Assembly (NCBI RefSeq): GCF_025486315.1
Contig: NZ_JAOOPY010000016.1
Location: 62,001-126,000, forward strand
Source of the DNA: Variovorax sp. N23
GTDB taxonomy: Bacteria > Pseudomonadota > Gammaproteobacteria > Burkholderiales > Burkholderiaceae_C
Length of the DNA: 64,000 nucleotides
Direction: 5' to 3'
A program made the translations under genes and the position numbers. Below, piece by piece: positions 43,043-52,600 of this stretch. A model generated the notes under the pieces. That model did not search any database. It worked only from the letters and a program-made list of their open reading frames with translations, and had not been told where the DNA came from. The stretch's first letter is position 1. Each line of letters begins with the position of its first letter.

Positions 43043-45719
43043 TGGACAAGGACAGCCGCTGGCGATCCGCCGCGAAGACTATGTCGCCCCCGCCTGGTGG
43101 ATCGACACCGTCGACCTGACCTTCGACCTCGACCCCGCCAAGACCCGCGTGCTCAACCGCATGCGGCTGCGCCGCAACCCGGACAGCGTCGGCGGCCCGC
43201 TGCGCCTGGACGGCGACGAACTGAACCTGGCGCGCGTGCTGGTCGACGGCCAGGGCGCCTCGTTCCGCATGGAAGCCGACCAGCTGGTGATCGACAACCT
43301 GCCCGAGAGCTTCGAGCTGGAGATCTTCACCACCTGCTGCCCGGCGAAGAACACCAAGCTCATGGGCCTGTTCGTGAGCGAGAACACCTTCTTCACGCAG
43401 TGCGAGGCCGAAGGCTTCCGCCGCATCACGTATTTCCTCGACCGTCCGGACGTGATGGCGAGCTACACCGTGACGCTGCGTGCCGACAAGGCCGCCTACC
43501 CGGTGCTGCTGTCGAACGGCAACCTGGTCGACAGCGGCGACCTGCCCGAGGGCCGCCACTTCGCGAAATGGGTCGACCCCTTCCGCAAGCCGAGCTACCT
43601 GTTCGCGCTGGTCGCGGGCAAGCTGGTGGCGCGCGAGCAGCGCATCCGCACGCGCGCCGGCCGCGACCACCTGCTGCAGGTGTACGTGCGCGCCGGCGAC
43701 CTCGACAAGACCGAGCACGCGATGAACTCGCTGATCAACTCGGTGCTGTGGGACGAGACGCGCTTCGGCCTGCCGCTGGACCTGGACCGCTTCATGATCG
43801 TCGCCACCAGCGACTTCAACATGGGCGCGATGGAGAACAAGGGCCTGAACATCTTCAACACGAAGTACGTTCTGGCCAACCAGGCGACCGCCACCGACGC
43901 CGACTACGGCAACATCGAGAGCGTGGTCGGCCACGAGTACTTCCACAACTGGTCGGGCGACCGCGTGACCTGCCGCGACTGGTTCCAGCTCTCGCTCAAG
44001 GAAGGCCTCACCGTCTTCCGCGACCAGGAGTTCAGCATGGACCTGTGCGCCGATGCCTCGGCGCGCGCGGTCAAGCGCATCGAGGACGTGCGCGTGCTGC
44101 GCACCGCCCAGTTCCCCGAAGACGCGGGCCCGATGGCCCACCCGGTGCGGCCCGACAGCTACATCGAGATCAGCAACTTCTACACCGTCACCATCTACGA
44201 GAAGGGGGCGGAGGTGGTGCGCATGATGCAGACGCTGGTCGGCCGCAAGGGCTTCGAGGCCGGCATCTCGCTGTACTTCAAGCGCCACGATGGCCAGGCC
44301 GTGACCTGCGACGACTTCGCGCAGGCCATCGCCGATGCCAACCTCGACTCCGACCTGTCGCGCCTGCTGCCGCAGTTCAAGCGCTGGTACAGCCAGGCCG
44401 GCACGCCGCGCCTGGCGGCGCGCGGCCAGTACGACGCCGACACGCGCACCTACACGCTGCGCTTCGAGCAGACCTGCGCCCCCACGCCGGGCCAGCCGCT
44501 CAAGCTGCCCTTCGTCATTCCGGTGAACCTGGGCCTGCTCGACGCCAGCGGCCGCGAACTCGCGCTGCAGCTCGACGGCGAAGCCGACGTGGCGCGCGGC
44601 ACGCGCACCCTGGTGCTGACCGAATCGGCGCAGCAGTTCACTTTCGTCGGCATCGACGCCGAGCCGGTACCGTCGATCCTGCGGGGCTTCAGTGCGCCGG
44701 TGATCCTCGACTTCGACTACAGCGACGCCCAACTGCTCACGCTGCTGGCGAACGACCTCGACCCCTTCAACCGCTGGGAAGCCGGCCAGCGGCTGGCCCT
44801 GCGCAGCGCCCTGAAGGCCATCGACGAGAGTGCCACGCCGGAGGCCCCCGTGCTCGACGCCGCCTACATCGATGCCATGGCGGCCGTGCTGCGCGACCCT
44901 AAACTCGACGCCGCCTTCAAGGAGCTGGTGCTCACGCTGCCGTCGGAAACCTACATCGCCGAGCAACTGCCGGTGGTCGACCCGCAGCGCATCCATGCGG
45001 TGCGCGAGGCCATGCGCGCGCAGCTGGCCACCGCCCTCTTCGCCCAGTGGGAAACCGCGTACGAAGACCACCAGGACACCGGCGCCTACACGCCCGACGC
45101 CCGCTCGGCCGGCCGCCGCGCCCTCGCAGGCATGGCGCTCACGCACCTGTGCCTGGCGGCCCGCGCATCGGGTGACGCCGTGTGGCCGGGCAAGACGCTG
45201 CAGCGCTTCAAGGACGCCGGCAACATGACCGACCGCTTCAACGCACTGTCGGCCCTGGTGTCCTCGGGCCATTCGCTGGCGGCACCGGCGCTGGCGCGCT
45301 TCCACGCGATCTTCAAGGACGAGGCGCTGGTCATCGACAAGTGGTTCTCGCTGCAGGCCGGCTCGCCGGACCGCGGCGGCGACGTGTTGCCGCTGGTCAG
45401 GCAGCTCATGAAGCACCCGGACTTCTCGCTCAAGAACCCGAACCGCGCGCGCAGCGTGATCTTCAGCTACTGCAGCGCCAACCCCGGCGCCTTCCACCGC
45501 CCCGATGCGGCCGGCTACGTGTTCTGGTCCGAGCGCGTGTGCGAGCTCGACGCCATCAACCCGCAGGTGGCCGCCCGCCTGGCCCGCTCGCTCGACCGCT
45601 GGAGCAAACTGGCCGAACCCTACCGCAGCGCCGCGCGCGAAGCCATCGCGCGCGTGGCCGCCAAACCCGACCTCAGCAAGGACACCCAGGAAGTGGTGAA
45701 CCGCGCACTGGCCGACTGA
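43026..45719 (+). CDS. pepN: Aminopeptidase N
   Basis: Zinc metallopeptidase of family M1, 897 residues, removing N-terminal residues from peptides in the cytosol. The substrate-binding GAMEN motif is in NMGAMENKGLNIFN near residue 268, and the zinc site is HEYFHNWSGDRV near residue 303 with the third ligand Glu in SLKEGLTVFRDQEF. The C-terminal DUF3458 domain is complete (NPNRARSVIFSYC, NPQVAARLARSLDRW). The start overlaps the HAD gene, and fbp follows after 14 bases. Confidence 0.97.
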   Translation: MLQLRDGQGQPLAIRREDYVAPAWWIDTVDLTFDLDPAKTRVLNRMRLRRNPDSVGGPLRLDGDELNLARVLVDGQGASFRMEADQLVIDNLPESFELEIFTTCCPAKNTKLMGLFVSENTFFTQCEAEGFRRITYFLDRPDVMASYTVTLRADKAAYPVLLSNGNLVDSGDLPEGRHFAKWVDPFRKPSYLFALVAGKLVAREQRIRTRAGRDHLLQVYVRAGDLDKTEHAMNSLINSVLWDETRFGLPLDLDRFMIVATSDFNMGAMENKGLNIFNTKYVLANQATATDADYGNIESVVGHEYFHNWSGDRVTCRDWFQLSLKEGLTVFRDQEFSMDLCADASARAVKRIEDVRVLRTAQFPEDAGPMAHPVRPDSYIEISNFYTVTIYEKGAEVVRMMQTLVGRKGFEAGISLYFKRHDGQAVTCDDFAQAIADANLDSDLSRLLPQFKRWYSQAGTPRLAARGQYDADTRTYTLRFEQTCAPTPGQPLKLPFVIPVNLGLLDASGRELALQLDGEADVARGTRTLVLTESAQQFTFVGIDAEPVPSILRGFSAPVILDFDYSDAQLLTLLANDLDPFNRWEAGQRLALRSALKAIDESATPEAPVLDAAYIDAMAAVLRDPKLDAAFKELVLTLPSETYIAEQLPVVDPQRIHAVREAMRAQLATALFAQWETAYEDHQDTGAYTPDARSAGRRALAGMALTHLCLAARASGDAVWPGKTLQRFKDAGNMTDRFNALSALVSSGHSLAAPALARFHAIFKDEALVIDKWFSLQAGSPDRGGDVLPLVRQLMKHPDFSLKNPNRARSVIFSYCSANPGAFHRPDAAGYVFWSERVCELDAINPQVAARLARSLDRWSKLAEPYRSAAREAIARVAAKPDLSKDTQEVVNRALAD

Positions 45720-45733
45720 TCGAGAGGACCCCC

Positions 45734-46744
45734 ATGTCACAACAGAAGATCTCACTCACCCGCTACCTCGTCGAGCAACAGCGCGCCGATGGCCACATCC
45801 CCGGCCAATTGCGGCTGCTGCTCGAAGTGGTGGCACGCGCCTGCAAGCGCATCAGCCAGGCCGTGAACAAGGGCGACCTCGGCGACGTGCTCGGTTCCGC
45901 CGAGAGCGAGAACGTCCAGGGCGAAGTCCAGAAGAAGCTGGACATCATCGCCAACGAAGTGCTGATCGAGGCCAACGAATGGGGCGGCCACCTCGCCGCC
46001 ATGGCCAGCGAAGAAATGGACAGCATCTACGTGGTGCCCAACCGCTACCCGCAGGGCGAATACCTGCTGCTGTTCGACCCGCTCGACGGCTCCAGCAACA
46101 TCGACGTCAACGTGAGCATCGGCACAATCTTCAGCGTGCTGAAGAAGCCCGAAGGCCACCCCGGCGTGCAGGAAGCCGACTTCCTGCAGGCCGGCGCCAA
46201 GCAGGTGGCCGCCGGCTACTGCATCTACGGCCCGCAGACCACGCTGGTGCTGACCGTGGGCGATGGCGTCGCGATGTTCACGCTCGACCGCGAGCAGGGT
46301 TCGTTCGTGCTGACCAAGGAAAACATCCAGATCCCGGCCGACACCAAGGAATTCGCGATCAACATGAGCAACATGCGGCACTGGGATGCGCCGGTGAAGC
46401 GCTACATCGACGAATGCCTGGCCGGCAGCGAAGGCCCGCGCGGCAAGGACTTCAACATGCGCTGGATCGCCAGCATGGTGACCGACGTGCACCGCATCCT
46501 CATGCGCGGCGGCATCTTCCTGTACCCCTGGGACAAGCGCGAGCCGGGCAAGCCCGGCAAGCTGCGCCTGATGTACGAGGCCAACCCCATGAGCTGGCTG
46601 GTCGAACAGGCCGGCGGCATGGCCACCAACGGCCGCGAACGCATCCTCGACATCGAGCCGGGCAAGTTGCACGAACGCGTCAGTGTGATGCTCGGATCAA
46701 AAAATGAGGTCGAGCGCGTGACGCGCTACCACGACCCGCTATAA
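45734..46744 (+). CDS. fbp: Fructose-1,6-bisphosphatase class I
   Basis: Gluconeogenic phosphatase converting fructose-1,6-bisphosphate to fructose-6-phosphate. The 336 residues carry the metal-binding Asp/Glu set LLLFDPLDGSSNIDVN near residue 117 and the sugar-binding NMRWIASMVTDVHR and YEANPMSWLVEQAGG. It starts MSQQKISLTRYL with AGAGGA upstream. Its stop codon TAA is part of a TATAAT box that serves the tRNA-Thr gene just downstream. Confidence 0.97.
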   Translation: MSQQKISLTRYLVEQQRADGHIPGQLRLLLEVVARACKRISQAVNKGDLGDVLGSAESENVQGEVQKKLDIIANEVLIEANEWGGHLAAMASEEMDSIYVVPNRYPQGEYLLLFDPLDGSSNIDVNVSIGTIFSVLKKPEGHPGVQEADFLQAGAKQVAAGYCIYGPQTTLVLTVGDGVAMFTLDREQGSFVLTKENIQIPADTKEFAINMSNMRHWDAPVKRYIDECLAGSEGPRGKDFNMRWIASMVTDVHRILMRGGIFLYPWDKREPGKPGKLRLMYEANPMSWLVEQAGGMATNGRERILDIEPGKLHERVSVMLGSKNEVERVTRYHDPL

Positions 46745-46745
46745 T
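46718..46745 (+). promoter_or_regulatory. Promoter of tRNA-Thr, overlapping the fbp stop
   Basis: GTGACG (46718-46723) and a perfect TATAAT (46740-46745) are 16 bases apart. The TATAAT includes the fbp stop TAA. Start of transcription would fall about four bases before the tRNA. Confidence 0.65.
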
Positions 46746-46755
46746 CGCAGGCTTC

Positions 46756-46831
46756 GCCGGTGTAGCTCAGTCGGTAGAGCAGCTCATTCGTAATGAGAAG
46801 GTCGGGTGTTCGATTCATCTCTCCGGCACCA
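46756..46831 (+). tRNA. tRNA-Thr (anticodon CGT)
   Basis: A 76-base cloverleaf with encoded CCA. It begins GCCGGTGTAGCTCAGTC, has the anticodon arm CTCATTCGTAATGAG (anticodon CGT), the T loop GTTCGATTC and ends CCGGCACCA. The T arm is not fully paired at its base (GGGTG against CATCT), which is tolerable. A strong terminator follows after 12 bases, and a toxin-antitoxin pair begins about 200 bases downstream. Confidence 0.95.
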
Positions 46832-46843
46832 ATCGCAGTCAGA

Positions 46844-46877
46844 AAAGCCCGCTATCCAAAAGATAGCGGGCTTTTTC
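46844..46877 (+). terminator. Rho-independent terminator after tRNA-Thr
   Basis: AAAGCCCGCTATC and GATAGCGGGCTTT form a perfect 13-bp stem around a short A-rich loop, followed by a T-rich tract. One of the clearest terminators in the window. Confidence 0.92.
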
Positions 46878-46934
46878 CTTTTTTGGCCTTGCATAGCCTT
46901 CTGCGCAACTCATGGCCTGGCGGCATCACGCCCG

Positions 46935-46960
46935 CATGATCATCTGTGGCACAGATCATG
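46935..46960 (+). promoter_or_regulatory. Nested palindromes upstream of the toxin-antitoxin pair
   Basis: CATGATC (46935-46941) pairs with GATCATG (46954-46960), and inside it ATCTGTG (46942-46948) pairs with CACAGAT (46950-46956) around a single G. The two overlapping inverted repeats lie 65 bases before the toxin start. Toxin-antitoxin operons are often autoregulated through such sites, with ribbon-helix-helix antitoxins as the binding protein. Confidence 0.4.
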
Positions 46961-47025
46961 GTGTAGCGAAACACCCACGCCCCGAACCTGATGACAAACG
47001 GCACACACCGAGCTAGACTGGCCGC

Positions 47026-47313
47026 ATGAAGACGTTTCGATGGGGTCCAGAGAAGAACGAGCGTCTGGTGCTCGAACGTGGAATCTCATTCGAGCAGATG
47101 GTTGTCGCGATCGAGGCTGGTGGGCTACTGGATGTTCTTGCCCACCCCAACCCGGGCAAGTATCCGAATCAGAAAGTGCTGGTCGTGGCCTGCGATGGAT
47201 ATGCGTACTTGGTGCCGTTCATCGAGCAAGAAGATCACTTCTTTCTCAAAACCGTCATCCCGAGCCGGAAGGCAACGCGCGATTACATGAACCAAGGTGA
47301 AGACGATGCCTAA
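47026..47313 (+). CDS. BrnT-like (DUF497-type) toxin
   Basis: A 95-residue protein starting FRWGPEKNERLVLERGISFEQ, the opening of BrnT-type toxins (WxxxKNxxxxxxxGISFE), and ending FLKTVIPSRKATRDYM, the equivalent of the catalytic IxSxRKAT-type end. BrnT is a RelE-fold ribonuclease that stops translation. The middle (LDVLAHPNPGKYPNQ, YLVPFIEQED) follows a common variant subgroup rather than the original Brucella form, so RNase activity is an inference. The next gene, with a ribbon-helix-helix domain, overlaps its end by eight bases, the usual toxin-first order for this class. Confidence 0.8.
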   Translation: MKTFRWGPEKNERLVLERGISFEQMVVAIEAGGLLDVLAHPNPGKYPNQKVLVVACDGYAYLVPFIEQEDHFFLKTVIPSRKATRDYMNQGEDDA

Positions 47314-47641
47314 GACCGATTCCTACGAAACCGAACTGCTGACGGCTTACGACAAGGGGGCGCTCAAGTCTGTCGCGACGAAGGCCGAGCTCTCCAAATT
47401 CAAGGCCGCCGCCCGCGCCACCGCGATCAAGGATCGCCGCGTCAACATCCGTCTTTCCTCAGGCGATCTACAAGATATTCAGGTCAAGGCTTTGGAGGAG
47501 GGGCTCCCGTACCAGACCCTCATCGCAAGCGTCCTTCACAAGTACGCCACCGGAAGGCTCGCGGAGCGAAAAGATCTGTCGAACACGCACACTCCTTCGA
47601 AGACCGCCGTGGCTCGCCGGACAGGCAAAGCCGACGCCTGA
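47306..47641 (+). CDS. Ribbon-helix-helix (BrnA/CopG-like) antitoxin
   Basis: A 111-residue partner of the upstream toxin. The segment RRVNIRLSSGDLQDIQVKAL, then GLPYQTLIASVLHKYATG, is a ribbon-helix-helix DNA-binding fold of the CopG/BrnA type. The N-terminal part (ETELLTAYDKGALKS) is the presumed toxin-binding arm, and a basic tail follows. The ATG at 47306 has AAGGTG six bases upstream; a GTG at 47297 is possible. It should neutralise the toxin and repress the pair, perhaps through the palindromes near 46935-46960. It converges on the Lrp gene with four bases between stops. Confidence 0.82.
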   Translation: MPKTDSYETELLTAYDKGALKSVATKAELSKFKAAARATAIKDRRVNIRLSSGDLQDIQVKALEEGLPYQTLIASVLHKYATGRLAERKDLSNTHTPSKTAVARRTGKADA

Positions 47642-47645
47642 TGCG

Positions 47646-48113
47646 TCAGGGATCGACCACCAGGTACGTGTCCTCCTTCAGTTCCTCCATCACCACATAG
47701 CTGTTCGACTGCGCCGACACCGGCAGCCGCTTGAGGATGCCGCCGAGCAACTGGCGGTACTGCTCCATGCCCTTGATGCGGAACTTGAGCAGGTAGTCGA
47801 AGCTGCCGGACACCAGGTGGCACTCCATCAGTTCGGGCATGTGGATCAGTTCGCGCCGGGTCTGCTCGAACAGGTCGTCGGACTTGGCAGACAGCTTGAT
47901 CTCCACGAAGACCAGCAGCGTGCGGCCGACGGCCGCCGGCGCCACGCGGGCGTGGTAGCCGGTGATGACGCGCTCGCGCTCCAGGCGGCGCACCCGCTCG
48001 GAGCAGGCCGAGGCCGACAGGCCGATCTGTTCGGCCAGGTCGGCATTGGAGATGCGCCCGTTGCGCTGCAGCGAATCCAGGATTTTTCGGTCGATTCGGT
48101 CGAGGTCGATCAT
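47646..48113 (-). CDS. Lrp/AsnC family transcriptional regulator
   Basis: A 155-residue feast/famine regulator. The N-terminal winged helix is clear (LDRIDRKILDSLQRNGRISNADLAEQIGLS, recognition helix SACSERVRRLE) and the C-terminal RAM domain binds amino acids (HLVSGSFDYLLKFRIKGMEQY). It is divergent from dadA, with 127 bases between, the standard arrangement for an Lrp-like activator of alanine catabolism (DadR/BkdR style). It probably senses alanine or a related amino acid and controls dadA. Confidence 0.92.
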   Translation of the reverse strand: MIDLDRIDRKILDSLQRNGRISNADLAEQIGLSASACSERVRRLERERVITGYHARVAPAAVGRTLLVFVEIKLSAKSDDLFEQTRRELIHMPELMECHLVSGSFDYLLKFRIKGMEQYRQLLGGILKRLPVSAQSNSYVVMEELKEDTYLVVDP

Positions 48114-48240
48114 TCTTCGGCGGCGCCATGAAAAGTGGGACGAAAACCGCGATTCTCACGCCAAAGAACTCGTACATCCGTGAAGACTGCGGCCGACCAC
48201 CCCCTAAATTCGTGTTTTCTATTCTTCTGCTGGAATCACC

Positions 48241-49560
48241 GTGAAAGTCGTTGTCCTGGGCTCGGGCGTCGTCGGCGCCACCACTGCGTACTACCTGGCC
48301 CGCGCGGGCGCCGACGTGACGGTGATCGACCGCCAGCCCAGTCCGGCCCTGGAGACGAGCTTCGGCAATGCCGGCCAGGTGTCGCCCGGCTATTCCACGC
48401 CCTGGGCCGCGCCGGGCATTCCGCTGAAGGCGCTGAAGTGGATGTTCCAGAAGCACGCGCCGCTGGCGGTGCGGCCCGACGGCACCCTCTTCCAGCTGCG
48501 CTGGATCGCCGCGATGCTGAAGAACTGCACCGACGCGCGCTACACGGTGAACAAGGAACGCATGATGCGCATCGCGGAGTACAGCCGCGACTGCCTGCGC
48601 GAACTGCGCGCGGACACCGGCATCGCCTACGAGCACCGCACCGGCGGCACGCTGCAGCTCTTCCGCAAAGCCGAACAGCTCGCGGCGGTGAAACGCGACA
48701 CGGCCGTGCTCGAAGAGTGCGGTGTGGCCTACGAGCTGCTCGATGTCGACGGCATCGTCCAGGCCGAACCCGCACTTGCGCAGGCCCGTGACCGCCTGGT
48801 GGGCGGGCTGCGGCTGCCGGGCGACGAGACCGGCGATTGCCAGCGCTTCACCACCGCGCTGGTCGCGCTGGCCGAGGCGGCTGGCGCCACCTTCCGCTTC
48901 GACGCCGCAGCCACGCGGGTGCTGCACGACGGCCAACGCATCCGCGGCATCGAGGTCGGCGGCGAAACCGTCACGGCCGACCGCTACGTGCTCGCGCTCG
49001 GCAGCTACTCGCGCGAGCTGCTGCTGCCGCTCGGCCTCGACTTGCCGGTCTACCCGGTGAAGGGCTATTCGCTGACCGCGCCGATCGTCGATGCATCGCT
49101 GGCGCCGGTGTCGACCGTGCTCGACGAAACCTACAAGATCGCGATCACGCGCTTCGACGACCGCATCCGCATCGGCGGCATGGCCGAGCTGTCGGGCTTC
49201 GACCTCGGCCTGAAACCGCAGCGCCGCGCCACGCTCGAGATGGTCACGCGCGACCTGTTCCCGGGCGGCGACCTCGAAGCGGCCACCTTCTGGACGGGTC
49301 TGCGGCCGATGACGCCCGACGGCACGCCCATCATCGGCGCCACGCGACAGTTCCCGAACCTGTACCTGAACACCGGCCACGGCACGCTGGGCTGGACCAT
49401 GGCCTGCGGCTCGGGCAAGCTGCTGGCCGACCTGGTGCTGGGGCAGCGCCCCGAGATCGACACCGAAGGCCTGTCGCTCGACCGCTACGCGCGCGGCAGC
49501 GCCGGCAGACAGCACGGCCTGCAGGTGGCGCCGGCCGGCCACGCATCGCACGCCGGTTGA
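48241..49560 (+). CDS. dadA: D-amino acid dehydrogenase small subunit
   Basis: FAD-dependent, membrane-associated dehydrogenase that oxidises D-alanine and other D-amino acids to keto acids, passing electrons to the respiratory chain. The 439 residues start KVVVLGSGVVGATTAYYLARAG, the dinucleotide-binding fold, and show LPVYPVKGYSLTAP and the C-terminal NTGHGTLGWTMACGSGKLLADL. The start is GTG at 48241. No alanine racemase (dadX) follows. The adjacent Lrp-type gene is the likely regulator. Confidence 0.95.
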   Translation: MKVVVLGSGVVGATTAYYLARAGADVTVIDRQPSPALETSFGNAGQVSPGYSTPWAAPGIPLKALKWMFQKHAPLAVRPDGTLFQLRWIAAMLKNCTDARYTVNKERMMRIAEYSRDCLRELRADTGIAYEHRTGGTLQLFRKAEQLAAVKRDTAVLEECGVAYELLDVDGIVQAEPALAQARDRLVGGLRLPGDETGDCQRFTTALVALAEAAGATFRFDAAATRVLHDGQRIRGIEVGGETVTADRYVLALGSYSRELLLPLGLDLPVYPVKGYSLTAPIVDASLAPVSTVLDETYKIAITRFDDRIRIGGMAELSGFDLGLKPQRRATLEMVTRDLFPGGDLEAATFWTGLRPMTPDGTPIIGATRQFPNLYLNTGHGTLGWTMACGSGKLLADLVLGQRPEIDTEGLSLDRYARGSAGRQHGLQVAPAGHASHAG

Positions 49561-49610
49561 GGGCGTCGTGCGGCTGAGGCCGCTTCAGGCCCGCGGCATG
49601 CAGATTGCGT

Positions 49611-49629
49611 AGGGTAGGGTCGACACCCT
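49611..49629 (+). promoter_or_regulatory. Short hairpin abutting a start codon
   Basis: AGGGT (49616-49620), loop CGAC and ACCCT (49625-49629) form a 5-bp stem that ends exactly at the ATG at 49630. A second AGGGT stands just before it. The only purine-rich ribosome-binding candidate is inside the stem, so the site may restrain translation of the GGDEF-EAL gene. Confidence 0.3.
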
Positions 49630-52600
49630 ATGCTGCAATTCCTCTCCCGCCGGCTGGGCCGACTGAGCGTCGCCCGCAAGCTTCTCCTGATCTACCTGCT
49701 GGACCTGACGGCCGTCATCTTCATCAGCGGCATCCTCATCAACGAGAAGTTCATCGCGATCGATTTCGGCCGCAAGGAGCAAGCCGGCGCCGCGTACATC
49801 GCGCAGCTGCGCCCCACGCTGATGGCGGTGGCGGGCTGGCGCAACGCCGCGCTGGCAACGCCGCAGACCCTGGCCGACACCGAGCAGTCTTTCGGTGCCG
49901 ACATGCAAAGCGCCCAGGCGAACGAACGCTTCCGCCAGGCAGTGGCAGCACTCGCCGCAGCACCCGACCGCGCCACGGCCCGGGCCGCGCTCGACAAGGG
50001 CCGTGCGCTGGTCACGCGCGTGGGCAACCAGTCGAACCTGATCCTCGACCCGGACCTCGACAGCTACTACACGATGTCGCTGATCCTGCTGCGCTTTCCC
50101 GAGCTGCTGGAGCTGACCTCGGAAATGGGCGCGCGCCTGCACTCCCTCGGTGCGGGCGAACTCGACGTGACCGAATCGCGCACCAAATACTTCATCCTCG
50201 AAGGCCGGGTCGACGCCGTGGCCGCCGCCATCGCCAGCGACTACGGCGAGGCCTTCGCCGCGTCGCCGGGCGCATTGCAGCAGCGCCTCGACGGGCCGCG
50301 TGCACAACTTCTGGCAAGCATCGACCGCTTCCGCGCGGCGGCCCGCAGCGCGATGATCAATGGCACCGGGGAACTCGCCCCCTTCGAGGCGGCGCAGCAG
50401 GGCTTGTTCGCCAGCCTCGACGGCGCCTGGGGCAGTGCCATCGTCGAACTCAACGCCCTGCTCGAGGCGCGCGAGCGCGGTTTCTTCCAGCGCATGTGGA
50501 TGCACCTGGGCACCGCGTTGTTCCTGCTGCTCCTGATCCTGAGCGCGGTGTTCTACGTGGCCCGCCAGATTTCGCGGCCGCTGCGCGGCCTCTCGCAGGT
50601 GGTCGACACGGTGCGCCGCACCGGAGACCACAGCCTGCGTGCCCGCTGGAACAGCGGCGACGAGATCGGCCGGCTGGTGCTCGGCTTCAACGACATGCTG
50701 GCCCAGCTCGACCGCGAGCGCCGCGCCCAGCAGGAACTGGCGGCCTCGGCACGCGCGGCAGAGGCACAGCGCGACCTGGTCGCCGCCATCCCGATCCCGC
50801 TGATGGTCACAGCCATCCCCGGGCACGAGGTGCTCAGCGCGAACCCGCCGGCGCAGGAATGGCTGGGCGGGCGCCAGCTCGACCCCTGGGCCGCGGGGCT
50901 GGACCCCTGGGTGCGCGCGCGCTTCTTCCAGGGGCTCGCCGACCGCGGCAGCGTGGACGAATTCGAGGTGTGCTGGCACGGCGGCGGTGTCTCGTCGTGG
51001 GCGGTACTGTCGGCGCGGCGACTGAAGTACCAGGGCCAGGACGCGCTGCTGACCGCCTTCACGCCGATCAGCCAGCTCAAGCTGATGGAACAGCGGCTGG
51101 AGCTGTGGTCGAAGGTGTTCGAGGCCTCGACCGAAGGCATCATGATCATCGATGCGCAGCGCCAGATCCTGACGGTGAACCGCGCGCTGTGCCGGCTCAC
51201 CGGCTACGAGTCGCGCGAACTCGAAGGCGAGAAGCCGCAGCGGCTGGTGGCGGGCGAAGGCGCCATCTTCGGCGACTTCTGGCCCCTGCTCGACCAGCGC
51301 GGGGCCTGGCAGGGCGAGGTGCTGGTGCGCCGCCGCAACGGCAGCAACTACCCGGCATGGCTGGTCGCGAGCGTCGTGCGCGAGGGGCCCGAGCGCGTCT
51401 CGCACTACATCTTCGCGTCCATCGACATCACCGAGCGCAAGCGCAGCGAGGAACGCATCCGCTTCCTGGCGCTGCACGACGTGCTGACCGAACTGCCCAA
51501 CCGCTCCCTGTGCATCGAGCGGCTGGGCAGCGCCATGCAGCAGGCCCGACGCGACGAGCGCCGGGTGGGCGTGGTGTTCATCGACCTCGACCGCTTCAAG
51601 AACATCAACGACTCCCTCGGCCACCATGTGGGCGACGCGCTGCTGCGTTCGGCCGCGCGGCGCATGGTCGACGCCGTGCGGCCGGGCGACACCGTCAGCC
51701 GGCTGGGCGGCGACGAGTTCGTGATCGTGCTGGCCGACGTGGCGGACGCCAACGAGGTGCGCGAGCTCGTCGAGGCGCGCCTGCTGCCGGCGATCCGCCA
51801 GCCCTACCACCTGCACGGCGCCGAGATCCACGTGTCGTGCAGCGTGGGCATCGCGATGTGCCCCGACGATGCGCAGGACATCGACTCGCTCATGCGGCAG
51901 GCCGACGTCGCGATGTACCAGAGCAAATCCGGCGGTCGCAGCATGGTGCACTTCTTCACGCCGGACATGGATGCGCGGGCGCAGAAGCGCCTTCAGCTGG
52001 AATCGCACCTGCGCCATGCCATCGAGCGCGACGAACTCAGCCTGTGCTTCCAGCCGCGCGTGCAGGCCCGCACCGGCGCGCTGGTCGGGGTGGAGGCGCT
52101 GCTGCGCTGGCACAACGACGAACTCGGACCGGTGTCGCCGGCCGAGTTCGTCCCGATCGCCGAAGAGAGCGGGCAGATCGTCGGCATCGGCAGCTGGGTC
52201 ATCACCCAGGCCTGCGCGCAGCTGGCGGCCTGGCGCGACCAGGGACTGGGCACCGTGCCGGTATCGATCAACGTCTCGGCCCTGCAGCTGCGCGACGGCG
52301 ATCTGACCGGCGTGCTGCGCGACGCGATGCTCGCGCACGGGGTGGCGCCGTCATCCATCGAGATCGAGATCACCGAATCGACCCTGATGGACGTGGCCGA
52401 ACAGTCGCTCGTGCAGTTGCATGCGCTCAAGTCGTTGGGTGTGCAGCTGTCCATCGACGACTTCGGCACCGGCTACTCGAGCCTGAACTACCTCAACCGC
52501 TTCCCGATCGACAAGCTGAAGATCGACCAGTCCTTCGTGCACGACATGCTCGACGACCCGACCGACCTGGCGATCGTGCGGGCCATCGTGGGCCTGGGCC

